Of a DNA stretch of 56,170 bases, positions 34,901 through 43,224 are shown piece after piece. The notes under the pieces are model-generated. The model was not told the origin of the DNA, made no database searches, and saw nothing but the letters and a program-made list of their open reading frames with translations. The translations under genes and the position numbers were made by a program. Source of the stretch: an uncultured beta proteobacterium (GTDB lineage: Bacteria; Pseudomonadota; Gammaproteobacteria; Burkholderiales; Rhodocyclaceae); the NCBI GenBank assembly GCA_903959855.1, contig CAJBYR010000081.1, positions 1 to 56,170 on the forward strand, in the 5' to 3' direction. Every line of letters begins with the position of its first letter. The stretch's first letter is position 1.

Positions 34901-35785
34901 ATTCACATGCCGGTCATGGATGGCTACGCCGCCACGCGGCGCATCCGCGAGGATCTCCGCTTCAGCGATTTGCCGATCATCGCGATGACCGCCAACGCCA
35001 TGAGCGGCGATCGGGAAAAATGCCTGGCGGCGGGCATGAACGATCACATCGCGAAGCCGGTGAATCCCGAAGAATTGTTCGCCACACTGGCGCGCTGGGT
35101 GACTCCCGCCCAGCCCGCCGAAGCGGCAGCAGTGACGACCGCTTCAACCCGGTCGGCTCGCCCCGACCAGTCCATGCCGCGCCTGCCCGGCATGCAGGTC
35201 GACGCCGCTGTCCAGCGCCTGGGCGGTGATGTCAATGCCTATCTCGGATTGCTCGACAGGTTCCGTCTCAACCATCGTGACTCCATCGCCGAGATCCGGC
35301 TCGCCTTGACCGGGGGCAGCCGCCCTCTCGCCGAGCGCACTGCACATACCCTTAAGAGCGTGGCGGCAACCCTGGGCGCCGTAGGCCTTGCCGAAAAGGC
35401 ATCGGACATCGAAATTCACATACGCGAGGGCGTCAAGCTGACGCGCATGGAACGGCTGCTCGAATCCACCCGCGCCGAGCTGAACGCCCTCCTCGCCGCG
35501 ATCGACAAGCTGCTTTCGGCGGGCAGCGAACCAGCCGCGGGCGACCCGAATGCATGCGATCATGTGCCTTCCCTGCTGAGCTCTGCCTTGCGCCTGCTCG
35601 CCGCCTACGACACCGGAGCCGAAGAACCCATCGCTGCGATGGAAAAGCTGCTGCCTCGAACCGGACCCATCGCCCTGCACATGGCCCATGCGCGCGAATG
35701 CCTCGATCGCTACGATTACGAGGCGGCACGTACGCGACTGCTGGCACTTGCCCGCGAACTGGACCTTTCCGATCCGGAGTCGTGA
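31991..35785 (+). CDS. bphP: Bacteriophytochrome hybrid histidine kinase
   Basis: A 1264-residue red/far-red light sensor. PAS (about 15-115) carries the biliverdin-binding Cys18 (KRCESEQIHLVGAIQ). GAF (about 135-305) has DIPPQAR and SPIHIEYLRNMGV; PHY (about 320-505) has the RRSFEVW tongue motif. The HisKA domain has phospho-acceptor His536 (NMSHEIRTPMN), and the HATPase spans about 640-755 (GGSGLGLSI). Two receiver domains carry D832 and D970, and a C-terminal Hpt domain carries His1119 (AHTLKS). This is a complete internal phosphorelay. The next gene, an HD-GYP regulator, is the likely output. All chromophore-pocket motifs I checked are intact. Confidence 0.95.
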   Translation: MTAPANEHDLLAEALKRCESEQIHLVGAIQGYGVLLAIDGSDIVRMASDNLDSVFGIPAAQAIGRPANQLIDDQAIQSLRLRLQGMPDGRTIPQDCHAAQSFGGANLLALAHLIDELLIIELKPARVSKADAVDRLLEAIRESMWYFDRETSIDGYCRLIANELRRITGFDRVKVYRFDNNWNGEVIAESRNGSLPTLLNHHFPARDIPPQARALYEKNLVRILADSEAPTVPVIPVLNPLNNRPLDLSHSVLRAISPIHIEYLRNMGVRSTITVSLMHDGRLWGLVACHNATPKHVPGHLRELIEFIGKTVSMKLGSLENAARANSMEAVRQRLQTLTELVRSSSDIHLLISRFSADYLSLADASGSYASFGDSTYEIGLVPRRTELMALVTWLKQQPFSNGIFVTDRLGDLFAPAGDYASLASGLLAVALDPELNSFILWFRREVERDIVWAGNPDSKVVLDALGPRVDPRRSFEVWLETARGRSEPWTHASIDAVKLFSLSIVQMLMQQSLQKVNSADAANKAKGEFLANMSHEIRTPMNAIIGLAYLCLQTEVSPQQRDYLEKVNFSANNLLRILNDILDFSKIEAGRMSIEETSFGLDRVLENVGTLTALQAQEKDIEFIVDVAPGCPVQLWGDPLRLEQVLVNLADNAVKFTEKGEIVMAVWPVAESAADFELSFSVSDTGIGMTLDQMGRLFQPFTQADGSTTRKFGGSGLGLSICRRLVEMMGGSIDATSEPGRGTQFTFTARFRKHDDDQISRRAQIGEVMLPDLRDLSVLLVDDSSRARGVCRQYLESFAFKVTEAASGNEALGLNAERQRNAAGFDLIVIDREMPGLDGIETARRISELAGAERRPKTILTSMHGHVYRHDEHPFVDAILAKPFTASRLFNTIAGMYACAGLTSVSGGSDADKNHIRGAHLLLTEDNEINQQVAKQILEGIGVRVTVASDGEAAVMLTRAHRFDGILMDIHMPVMDGYAATRRIREDLRFSDLPIIAMTANAMSGDREKCLAAGMNDHIAKPVNPEELFATLARWVTPAQPAEAAAVTTASTRSARPDQSMPRLPGMQVDAAVQRLGGDVNAYLGLLDRFRLNHRDSIAEIRLALTGGSRPLAERTAHTLKSVAATLGAVGLAEKASDIEIHIREGVKLTRMERLLESTRAELNALLAAIDKLLSAGSEPAAGDPNACDHVPSLLSSALRLLAAYDTGAEEPIAAMEKLLPRTGPIALHMAHARECLDRYDYEAARTRLLALARELDLSDPES

Positions 35786-35787
35786 AC

Positions 35788-36843
35788 GTGGACCAGAAAA
35801 CCATACTGCTGGTCGACGACTCGCCGGAAATCCTCGATGTCCTCAAGTTCATCCTCAAGCCGCACTATGCCATCAAGGTCGCCACGCGCGGCGCCCTTGC
35901 ACTCAAGCTCGCGGCCGGGGCCGGGGCCGGGATCGACCTGATCCTGCTCGACGTCATGCTGCCGGACATGGAGGGATACGAAGTCTGTCGCCTGCTGAAA
36001 GCGGACGAACGCACCCGGCATATACCGGTGATCTTCGTCACTGCCCGATCAGACCCGAGCGACGAAGCGCATGGCTTCGCCATCGGTGCCGAAGACTACA
36101 TCGTCAAGCCGGTCAGCGCTCCCGTGGTACTGGCCCGGGTCGCCACCCACCTGGCCTTGAACGACCGCAGCCGGCTGCTTGAACAACTGGTACGCCAACG
36201 CACCTCCATGCTCGAACAGCGCACCCGCGAACTGGAGGAAACGCGTCTCCAGATCCTGCGCCGCCTGGGCCGGGCGACCGAATTTCGTGATAATGAAACT
36301 GGCATGCATGTATTGCGCATGAGCCAGTATGTGGGCCTCCTCGCGCGCCGCATCGGGCTCAGTACGGCCGAAGTGGAAACCATGGATCATGCAGCGTTGA
36401 TGCACGACATCGGCAAGATCGGGATTCCCGACCATATCCTGCGCAAGCCCGACTCCCTGACCACCGAGGAATACGACATCGTCAAGACCCACTGCCAGAT
36501 CGGCGCGGACATCATCGGTTTTCATGAGTCACCCTTGCTCAGCACGTGCCGCACTGTGGCGCTGACGCACCATGAGCGCTGGGACGGGCAGGGTTACCCC
36601 AACCACCTCAGCGGCACCGACATACCTCTGGCAGGCCGCTTGACGGCCATTGCAGATATCTTTGATGCGCTGACCTCCTGGCGACCCTACAAGACCGCCT
36701 GGAACCTTGACCGGGCAATGCAGGAAATCGACGCGCAATGCGGCCACGCCCTGGACCCGGTGCTTGGCGCCACCTTCATCGGATTGCGCCCCGATCTGGA
36801 GCGCGTGATCGCTGCCTATCCGGATTCCGCCAGCCTGCACTGA
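35788..36843 (+). CDS. Response regulator with HD-GYP c-di-GMP phosphodiesterase domain
   Basis: About 351 residues: a receiver domain (1-125, LLVDDSPEILDVL, phospho-Asp in ILLDVMLPDMEG), a coiled-coil linker (about 130-160), and an HD-GYP domain. Catalytic motifs are present as HDIGKIGIP and HHERWDGQGYP, so c-di-GMP hydrolysis is expected. GTG 35788 is preferred since GGAG lies 8 bases upstream; GTG 35782, which overlaps the kinase stop as GTGA, is the alternative. Directly downstream of the phytochrome kinase and probably its partner, linking light to c-di-GMP. Confidence 0.93.
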   Translation: MDQKTILLVDDSPEILDVLKFILKPHYAIKVATRGALALKLAAGAGAGIDLILLDVMLPDMEGYEVCRLLKADERTRHIPVIFVTARSDPSDEAHGFAIGAEDYIVKPVSAPVVLARVATHLALNDRSRLLEQLVRQRTSMLEQRTRELEETRLQILRRLGRATEFRDNETGMHVLRMSQYVGLLARRIGLSTAEVETMDHAALMHDIGKIGIPDHILRKPDSLTTEEYDIVKTHCQIGADIIGFHESPLLSTCRTVALTHHERWDGQGYPNHLSGTDIPLAGRLTAIADIFDALTSWRPYKTAWNLDRAMQEIDAQCGHALDPVLGATFIGLRPDLERVIAAYPDSASLH

Positions 36844-36880
36844 GCCACCGGTGCCTGTCGGCGACCGGGTTCAAGCGAAA

Positions 36881-36904
36881 GCACGGCGCACCGGGGCGCC
36901 GTGC
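36881..36904. terminator. Stem-loop between convergent genes
   Basis: A perfect 9-bp stem (36881-36889 with 36896-36904, 6-base loop) lies between the HD-GYP gene and the convergent GST gene. It may stop transcripts from either side, though no T-run follows, so its strength as an intrinsic terminator is doubtful. Confidence 0.45.
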
Positions 36905-36914
36905 ACTGTCATCG

Positions 36915-37568
36915 CTAAGCCTTGTACGTATCCAGATTGATGCCTTCGCGCGCCATCGCCGAAGCCACGGCGGGAAGCGCGGCGACGCGATCGACGAAGG
37001 CCTTGTAGGCCGGCAGCGAAGCCGGATCAATAGCGGCAAAACCGCCCCAGCGCAGGAATACCAGGGCGTAAAAGTCGGCGAAGGACGGCTTGTCGCCCAG
37101 CAGCCAGGGCGAAGCATGGCCGATCATGGCCTGGATGCGCTCCAGGTGCTCGCGGAACCTGGTCACTGCCAGGGCCTTGACGTCTTCCTGGGCGGCTTCG
37201 CCCGAGGCGAAGTTGGTCGGGCGAAAGACATGGGTGAAGGTCGGATGCACGGAGTTGTTCATCCAGGCGAGCATGGATAGTGCCTGCGCCCGCTGCCAGG
37301 GGTCGGCGGGCAACAGGCCGGCCTGCGGATAGCGACGGTCGAGGTAGTCACAGATGGCAAGGATCTGGTTCAGCGGCTTGCCGTCCTCCACCAGCACCGG
37401 CACCAGCCCCAGCGGATTCAGCGCCAGGTACTCGGGCGTGCGCTGCTCGCCCTTGTGCAACTTGACGGTCTGGGTCTCGAAATCGGTGCCCGTCGCGGCC
37501 TTGATCACTTCAAGTGCCGCATGGGGAACGAAGGAACAGGCGCCGGGGCCGTAGTAGAGCTTCATCAT
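36915..37568 (-). CDS. Glutathione S-transferase
   Basis: A 217-residue GST of the beta-like bacterial type. The N-terminal thioredoxin-fold domain (MMKLYYGPGACSFVPHAALE) contains the Cys/Ser region typical of beta GSTs, with NPLGLVPVLVEDG as the cis-Pro glutathione site. The helical C-domain follows (LGDKPSFADFYALVFLRWG). The first of two tandem ATGs is used because GAGGAG lies 8 bases upstream. It follows the SNF2 gene on the same strand after 55 bases. Substrate unknown. Confidence 0.93.
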   Translation of the reverse strand: MMKLYYGPGACSFVPHAALEVIKAATGTDFETQTVKLHKGEQRTPEYLALNPLGLVPVLVEDGKPLNQILAICDYLDRRYPQAGLLPADPWQRAQALSMLAWMNNSVHPTFTHVFRPTNFASGEAAQEDVKALAVTRFREHLERIQAMIGHASPWLLGDKPSFADFYALVFLRWGGFAAIDPASLPAYKAFVDRVAALPAVASAMAREGINLDTYKA

Positions 37569-37623
37569 GGGGTTATCTCCTCACTGTCATTGGATGGTCA
37601 GCCAAAACGGATTTTCGCACGCC

Positions 37624-40600
37624 TTATGCCAGGGGCTGGAACAGGACGTCGAGATCGCTGGCGGTCAGCAGGTTGCCTCCCGCCGCCGCGCCCGGGCCCT
37701 GACGCATCAACTGGTCGGCCAGGCCGCGCTTGCGGTCCTGCAGGGCGAGGATTTTTTCTTCCACGGTGCCCTGGGTCATCAGCTTGTAGACGAACACCGG
37801 CTTGTCCTGGCCAATGCGGTGGGCGCGCGCCGTCGCCTGTTCCTCGACCGCCGGATTCCACCACGGATCGTAGTGGATCACGGTGTCGGCGGCGGTCAGG
37901 TTGAGGCCGGTGCCGCCGGCCTTGAGGCTGATCAGGAACAGCGGCACCCGGCCCTGCTGGAAATCATCGATCGGGGTTTCGCGGTCGCGCGTCTGCCCGG
38001 TCAGTTTGGCGTAGCTGATGCCCAGCTTGTCGAGCTCCAGCTCGATCAGGGCCAGCATCGAGGTGAACTGCGAGAACAGCAGCACCTTGCGGCCTTCGTC
38101 AAGCAATTCGACCAGCATTTCCATCAAGGTTGCCAGCTTGGCGGAATGCGCATGTCCTTTCTTCACCAGCGCCTCGGCGGCAGGCAACCTCACCAGGCGC
38201 GGATCGCAGCAGATCTGCCGCAGCTTCAACAGGGCATCGAAAATCATGATCTGGCTGCGCCCCACACCCTGCTCCACCAAGGCGTGGCGCAGCTTGCGGT
38301 CGAAGGCGACGCGCAGCGATTCGTAAAGGTCGCGCTGCCCGCCTTCGATCTCGACCCAGCGCACCATTTCGGTACGCGGCGGCAGATCGCTCAAGACCTG
38401 CTCCTTGGTACGCCTGAGCAGGAAGGGCCGCACCCGCTCGCTGAGCCGCACGCGCATTTCCTCGTCGCCGAGTTTTTCGATCGGCGTGCGATACACCTGC
38501 GTAAAGCGCTTGCCGGTACCCAGCAAACCGGGCATCAGGTAATCGAACTGCGCCCAGAGCTCGCCAAGGTGGTTCTCCAGGGGCGTGCCGGTCAGCGACA
38601 GGCGATGCCGGGACTTGAGCAGGCGCGCCACCTGGTGCGACTGCGCCTTGGGGTTCTTGATGAACTGCGCCTCGTCCATCACCAGCACGTGCCACTCCTG
38701 CGCCAGCAGGGTTTCACGGTCGCGCACCAGCAGCGGATAAGTGGTCAGTACCAGGTCCGCGGCGGCGATCTCGCCGAAGCGCTCCGCCCGATCCTTGCCA
38801 TGCAGGGTCAACACTTTCAACTCGGGCGCAAATTGCGCCGCTTCGTTGCGCCAGTTGGCCATCAGGCTGGTGGTCGCCACCACCAGACAGGGCCGGTCGG
38901 CCCGGCCCGATGTTTTTTCAAGATGCAGGTGCGCCAGGGTCTGCACCGTCTTGCCCAGGCCCATGTCATCGGCCAGGATGCCGGCAAGCCCGAACTCGCG
39001 GAGGAACTGCAGCCAGTCGAGGCCATCCTGCTGGTAGGGCCGCAGGGTTGCGTTGAAACCCGCAGCGGGCAGGCGACGCTCGATGCCGGTGAAGTCGCGC
39101 AAACGCCGTCCCAGAAGGCGCAGTTCCTCGCCGCCGATCCAGTGTGCCGGCAGTGCTTCGAGCCCGGCCAGGGCCGCCGCATGATGCCGCGCCAGACGCG
39201 GCCGCTCGTCGTCGAGGAATTCCAGCAGTGGCAGCAGCCAGGCCTTGAGCCGGCCGGACGGAACCGGCAGGATGCGCCGTTCGTCGATCGCCACCGGGAA
39301 GCTTTGTTTGTCGTCCAGCCCGCGCACCAGGCCCGCAAGGTCGGGCTGCTCGCGCAGCAGGCGCAGCAGCGGCGCCACCAGGCTGATGCGCTCGCCGCCG
39401 ACCCGCACCCCGAGGTCGAGGTCGAACCAGTCGCTGCCGACGCTCTCCTCGACAGCGACGAACCAGTCTTCGGCCTGGGCGATGGTGTAGGGAAAATCAT
39501 CCGCAAACTCGATGACGATGCCCTGTCGCTCAAGATCCGGCACGCCCTCGCTCAAGAACTCCAGCCAGCCCACGGCATCGTTGCGATGCGGCACCAGGCC
39601 TTCGGTGCCGTCCTCGGCGGCGAGGTAATGACCTGCCCGCTGACGCCAACTTTCCAGCCCGGCCGCACGCAGGCTGCGCCAGACGCCGCTCTCCGTTCCG
39701 GTATCGCGCTCCAGCGTTTGCCAGTGCTCATCCACCCGCCGGCGCAGGTATGGGCTCCCTCCTTCGACGCCGACCACGCTCAAGCCATGGGGATAGTCGA
39801 ACCAGGGAACGGCAAGCGCCAGTTTCTCTTCCAGCCGCCCCGCCCCCAAATGTCGAAAACTGGCGCGGGTCAGGCGCAGTCGCGGCGAGGGCGTGCCGGC
39901 AGGCATCGTCTCGGGCATCTCCGGCATGGGCAGGCTCAGGTCCGGCGACTGCACCAAGCGCTCAAGCCTTTGCCTGACCAGCAGCACATCGGCGGCATTG
40001 AGTGGCGGCGCACGCAACATTTGTTCGAAGACCTGTGGCGCCAGCCCGCTATGCAACTCGCCGAGTTGTCCCGCGGCCGCGTCGAGGTAAAAGGCCGGGC
40101 GCGTCGGAATCACCTGGCAATGCGCGGGCAGGTCGAGGCCCAGCTGCTGCATGCCCTGGGCATCATGCAGCCAGGTCCAGCGCGCCTCGCGTGGCGGCGC
40201 CAGGCACAGCGGTGTTTCGACCAGGCCGTCGAGTTGCAACTGCCCGGTGGCCAGCGCCAGGCGCAGGAGCAAGGCGCCGGTTTCACCCGCGAGGTCGACG
40301 GCATCGTTGTAGAAGTAACCGCCTCCCGCCTGCAAGGCAAGGAACAGGCGCAAGGGCGCAACATCGGCATCCGTCACCAGACTGCGATGGCTGCGGCTGG
40401 ACGAAAGGTCATAGGCCTGGGGCCGATAGGCCGTCGGTTTGCCGTAACCGCCCTTCTTCAGCGGACGGCTGCGCGCCACGCCCAGGCTCGGCTGCGCACC
40501 GGGACGCAACAGGTAGAGCACCCTGGCGGCGGTATCGGCAATGCGCTTGGGCGAATTGGCCTGACCGGCAAGTTCGCCGAGCCACTCGAGCACGGCGGGG

Positions 40601-40980
40601 CTGGGTTGTGGAAAGTCCCCCGCAGCCGAATGAACCGGCGCCTGGCCTCGGGTGTGACGGCCGACCCGCGACTCGTCAAAGGTCAACAGCACCGCGACGA
40701 TGTGCTTGCAATCTTCCTCAACCGGGCACATGCACACGCCATCAACTTCGTTGACCTCGCCGCGGCCATCGACACCCAGCCAAAGCTCCACGCCATACGG
40801 CTCGTTCTGTGTTCCCTGGACTTCGGCTGCGACGTGGATCTCGCCTGTTTTTTCTTCCACCGCCATGATCCGCACACGGCCTTCAGTCGCATAGCTGCGA
40901 CCCCGCTGCAGCGTCACGGCGCTGAAATTGTCGCCCGCAACCGCAAGCAGGCGGCTGGATGAATTGGGGTGGTTAGGCAT
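37624..40980 (-). CDS. SNF2-family helicase with SWIM zinc finger
   Basis: An 1118-residue DNA-translocating ATPase. A SWIM-type zinc finger lies near residue 85 (CMCPVEEDCKHIVAVLL). The middle ~500 residues are poorly defined. The SNF2 ATPase core has motif I LADDMGLGKTVQTLAHL, motif II VMDEAQFIKNP, then LSLTGTPLENHLGELWAQFDYL. The helicase C domain has FSQFTSMLALIEL, INLTAADTVIHYDPWWNPAVE-type sequence (read as LNLTAADTVIHYDPWW) and ARAHRIGQ. Bacterial relatives often have roles in DNA repair or transcription recycling; the exact role is unknown. Confidence 0.93.
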   Translation of the reverse strand: MPNHPNSSSRLLAVAGDNFSAVTLQRGRSYATEGRVRIMAVEEKTGEIHVAAEVQGTQNEPYGVELWLGVDGRGEVNEVDGVCMCPVEEDCKHIVAVLLTFDESRVGRHTRGQAPVHSAAGDFPQPSPAVLEWLGELAGQANSPKRIADTAARVLYLLRPGAQPSLGVARSRPLKKGGYGKPTAYRPQAYDLSSSRSHRSLVTDADVAPLRLFLALQAGGGYFYNDAVDLAGETGALLLRLALATGQLQLDGLVETPLCLAPPREARWTWLHDAQGMQQLGLDLPAHCQVIPTRPAFYLDAAAGQLGELHSGLAPQVFEQMLRAPPLNAADVLLVRQRLERLVQSPDLSLPMPEMPETMPAGTPSPRLRLTRASFRHLGAGRLEEKLALAVPWFDYPHGLSVVGVEGGSPYLRRRVDEHWQTLERDTGTESGVWRSLRAAGLESWRQRAGHYLAAEDGTEGLVPHRNDAVGWLEFLSEGVPDLERQGIVIEFADDFPYTIAQAEDWFVAVEESVGSDWFDLDLGVRVGGERISLVAPLLRLLREQPDLAGLVRGLDDKQSFPVAIDERRILPVPSGRLKAWLLPLLEFLDDERPRLARHHAAALAGLEALPAHWIGGEELRLLGRRLRDFTGIERRLPAAGFNATLRPYQQDGLDWLQFLREFGLAGILADDMGLGKTVQTLAHLHLEKTSGRADRPCLVVATTSLMANWRNEAAQFAPELKVLTLHGKDRAERFGEIAAADLVLTTYPLLVRDRETLLAQEWHVLVMDEAQFIKNPKAQSHQVARLLKSRHRLSLTGTPLENHLGELWAQFDYLMPGLLGTGKRFTQVYRTPIEKLGDEEMRVRLSERVRPFLLRRTKEQVLSDLPPRTEMVRWVEIEGGQRDLYESLRVAFDRKLRHALVEQGVGRSQIMIFDALLKLRQICCDPRLVRLPAAEALVKKGHAHSAKLATLMEMLVELLDEGRKVLLFSQFTSMLALIELELDKLGISYAKLTGQTRDRETPIDDFQQGRVPLFLISLKAGGTGLNLTAADTVIHYDPWWNPAVEEQATARAHRIGQDKPVFVYKLMTQGTVEEKILALQDRKRGLADQLMRQGPGAAAGGNLLTASDLDVLFQPLA

Positions 40981-41224
40981 TCCTAAAAGGTATGGGCAAA
41001 GGGGTCGAAGTTAGCACAAGCGGCGGCGCCTGTCCCCCGGAATACACCCCAAGCACGGCATCGATGAATTTGGCGTACTGCCAGGATCGTCCTTCGGCAG
41101 CCTGAGAACTGTGGCAAGACAACGCCACCGGACGGTTACCTGCTATCCACATCAACTCAGGCAACTGACTTCAATTCCATGATTTTGTGTGAGTTTATTT
41201 TCAGGAACCGAAGGCATGGATCTT

Positions 41225-41251
41225 GTATGAAGAATCCCATAGACTTCATAC
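41225..41251. promoter_or_regulatory. NikR-like operator upstream of nickel permease
   Basis: GTATGAAG (41225-41232) and CTTCATAC (41244-41251) are perfect inverted repeats 11 bases apart. The GTATGA/TCATAC half-sites equal those of the E. coli NikR operator, with a spacing of 15 instead of 16. It ends 24 bases before the permease start. A nikR gene lies 1.5 kb away. The upstream stretch 40981-41224 shows no gene. Confidence 0.75.
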
Positions 41252-41274
41252 TGCCGTTTGCAAAGGACCAAACC

Positions 41275-42096
41275 ATGGACTTGCCCAACGAATGGATTGC
41301 CCTCCTCGCCCTGGTCTTCATCCTCGGCGCCAAGCACGGGCTCGACGCCGACCATCTCGCTACCATTGACGGCCTGACCCGTTACAACCTGCGTCTTGCG
41401 CCGCAGCGCGCACGCTGGTGCGGCTCGCTGTTCTCGCTGGGTCATGGCACGGTGGTGATGCTGATTGCCCTCGCCGTGGGCTACGCCTCGTCACGCTGGC
41501 AGGTTCCGGAATGGATGGAAGATGTCGGCACCTGGGTGTCCATCATCTTCCTTACGCTGCTGGGTTTCCTGAATCTGCGTGCCGTGCTGGCAACCCCGGC
41601 ATGCGACATGGTGGCCACCGTAGGCGTCAAGGCCGGCATCCTGCACCGCCTGCAGGCTACCTCGCACCCATTGGCGATCGCCGCCGTCGGCGCGCTGTTT
41701 GCGCTCTCCTTCGACACCATGAGCCAGGCTGCACTGTTTGCCGTCACCGCCACCCAGCATGGCGGCATCGCCCATGCACTGGCTCTCGGCTTTGCGTTTA
41801 CGCTGGGCATGCTAGTGGCGGATGGCATCAACGGCCTGTGGATCGCTCACCTGCTGCAGCGTGCCGATCATCGTGCGCGCATTGCATCGCGGGTGATGGG
41901 CCTGATGGTCGCGGCCATCAGCTTCTCGGTCGCCGGTTTCGGGCTGGCACGCTGGCTGAATGCCGATGTTTCCGGCTGGTACGAGGGCAAGGAAGTCATG
42001 GTGGGCACCGCAGTGATTGCACTGCTGGCCGGCTCATTTGTCCTGAGCAGCCTGCTGGCGCGCGACACGCAGCCGCCGGCCGCCAGCGCCGCCTGA
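41275..42096 (+). CDS. Putative nickel permease (NiCoT/HoxN-related)
   Basis: A 273-residue membrane protein with about seven to eight helices, likely importing Ni2+ for the hydrogenases. NiCoT signature I appears as KHGLDADHLATID (family form RHAxDADHI). Others are FSLGHGTVVML, LFALSFDTMSQ (family FDTATE) and LGMLVADGINGLW (family LFDTLDG), so all four signatures are present in variant form. The ATG at 41275 is chosen because AAAGGA lies 7 bases upstream; ATGs at 41179 and 41227 lie across the operator. It ends where the convergent gene begins, with no gap. Confidence 0.87.
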   Translation: MDLPNEWIALLALVFILGAKHGLDADHLATIDGLTRYNLRLAPQRARWCGSLFSLGHGTVVMLIALAVGYASSRWQVPEWMEDVGTWVSIIFLTLLGFLNLRAVLATPACDMVATVGVKAGILHRLQATSHPLAIAAVGALFALSFDTMSQAALFAVTATQHGGIAHALALGFAFTLGMLVADGINGLWIAHLLQRADHRARIASRVMGLMVAAISFSVAGFGLARWLNADVSGWYEGKEVMVGTAVIALLAGSFVLSSLLARDTQPPAASAA

Positions 42097-42732
42097 TCAG
42101 TCGAGTTCGACGAGGCCGCGCGGCGTTCTGATGTAGGCGACCAATTCGGTCGCTTGCCCAGCGACTGCCGGATGCAGGTCGAGGCGCGATTCCAGACCTA
42201 ACGCTGCAAGTGCCTCTCGCAACGTCGCCGGATCCGGATGGAATGCCTCCAGTTTCATCAGGCGACAGCCTGACTCGGGCAGGCGCCCCGAGGGATGGAA
42301 GGGCACATCCCATTGGATCAGGGTCGGCAGCAGGCCGTCCCCCGGCAGGTGGCCGTCCGCCGGCACGGTGATGCGCCAGCGAAAATCGCCGCGCTCCATG
42401 GCCAGAATTTCGCCGGGATCGTGACGGCACGCGAGTGCATCGCGCTCGATGTCCTCGCTGCGCACCACCCAGTGGATCAACCGTGGGCGGTCGTCCGCCC
42501 ACTCCGCGTCGTCGAGGCCGAACCAGCGCGGACGGCCGGGGTGCAGCACCCGCGGATCGATGGCGATGAGCTCGAGGTAGAAACCCTCGCCGAGGCCAAG
42601 CAAGCGGTTATGCGTGCCCATGCGAACATGCTCACCGCCGGCTGAAAGCGAAACGCCGAGTTGGTTTTCCAGCCAGATCGCACCGGCATCGAGATCACAG
42701 GCGGCAAGCACCAGATGATCGGGAACCACCAT
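42097..42732 (-). CDS. Glyoxalase-like (VOC) domain protein
   Basis: A 211-residue protein of the glyoxalase-like fold: MVVPDHLVLAACDLDAGAIWLENQLGV is the typical opening, with a repeat-like second half (LMKLEAFHPDPATLREALAALGL). Candidate metal ligands are D/H in PDHLVL and E in YLELIAIDP. The third gene of the HD-nikR-VOC run, starting 8 bases after nikR. Substrate unknown; metal-linked stress is a guess from context. Confidence 0.85.
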   Translation of the reverse strand: MVVPDHLVLAACDLDAGAIWLENQLGVSLSAGGEHVRMGTHNRLLGLGEGFYLELIAIDPRVLHPGRPRWFGLDDAEWADDRPRLIHWVVRSEDIERDALACRHDPGEILAMERGDFRWRITVPADGHLPGDGLLPTLIQWDVPFHPSGRLPESGCRLMKLEAFHPDPATLREALAALGLESRLDLHPAVAGQATELVAYIRTPRGLVELD

Positions 42733-42740
42733 GCCGGACG

Positions 42741-43223
42741 CTAGGTTTTCGGTTTCAGGTGCACGTGGCCGTGGCCGCTGCCGGCGGGCCGGTAACCGTG
42801 GCCGTGCGCCCGTCCGGAATCGACCTCGACGTCGATCAGGTTAAGCTGGCCATGGCGCACGCCGCGCTCGGCGATCAGTGCGTCGGCGAAGCTGCGCACT
42901 GCCGCGGTCGGCCCGCGCAAGACCACGCTTTCGAGGCAGTTCTCGTGGTCGAGATGGGCGTGCATGGTAGCCACCGTCAGGTCGTGCTGGCCGTGCTGCA
43001 ACGCCGTGAGACGCTCGGCGAGGTCGCGTTCGTGGTGGTTATAAACGTAGGACAGGTTCGCCACGCAATGGCTGGCCTCGCCACGCTGCCGGCGCGCCTG
43101 TTCGAGGTGGGCGCGCAACATGTCGCGCATGGCTTCAGAGCGGTTTTTATAGCCGCGCTCGCCGATCAGCCTGTCGAATTCGGCGGCCAGTTCGGCATCC
43201 AGCGAGATGGTGATGCGCTCCAC
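42741..43223 (-). CDS. nikR: Nickel-responsive repressor NikR
   Basis: A 160-residue ribbon-helix-helix regulator. DNA-binding strand and helices: VERITISLDAELAAEFDRLI...RSEAMRDMLRAHL. The ACT-like domain holds the nickel site HAHLDHENCLE, matching His87/His89/Cys95 of E. coli NikR, with the fourth ligand His in the preceding QHGQHDLTV region. The C-terminus is His-rich (RAHGHGYRPAGSGHGHVHL). The GTG at 43223 starts one base after the HD gene stop; the longer frame upstream is shadow. The likely target is the operator at 41225-41251. Confidence 0.94.
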   Translation of the reverse strand: MERITISLDAELAAEFDRLIGERGYKNRSEAMRDMLRAHLEQARRQRGEASHCVANLSYVYNHHERDLAERLTALQHGQHDLTVATMHAHLDHENCLESVVLRGPTAAVRSFADALIAERGVRHGQLNLIDVEVDSGRAHGHGYRPAGSGHGHVHLKPKT

Positions 43224-43224
43224 C

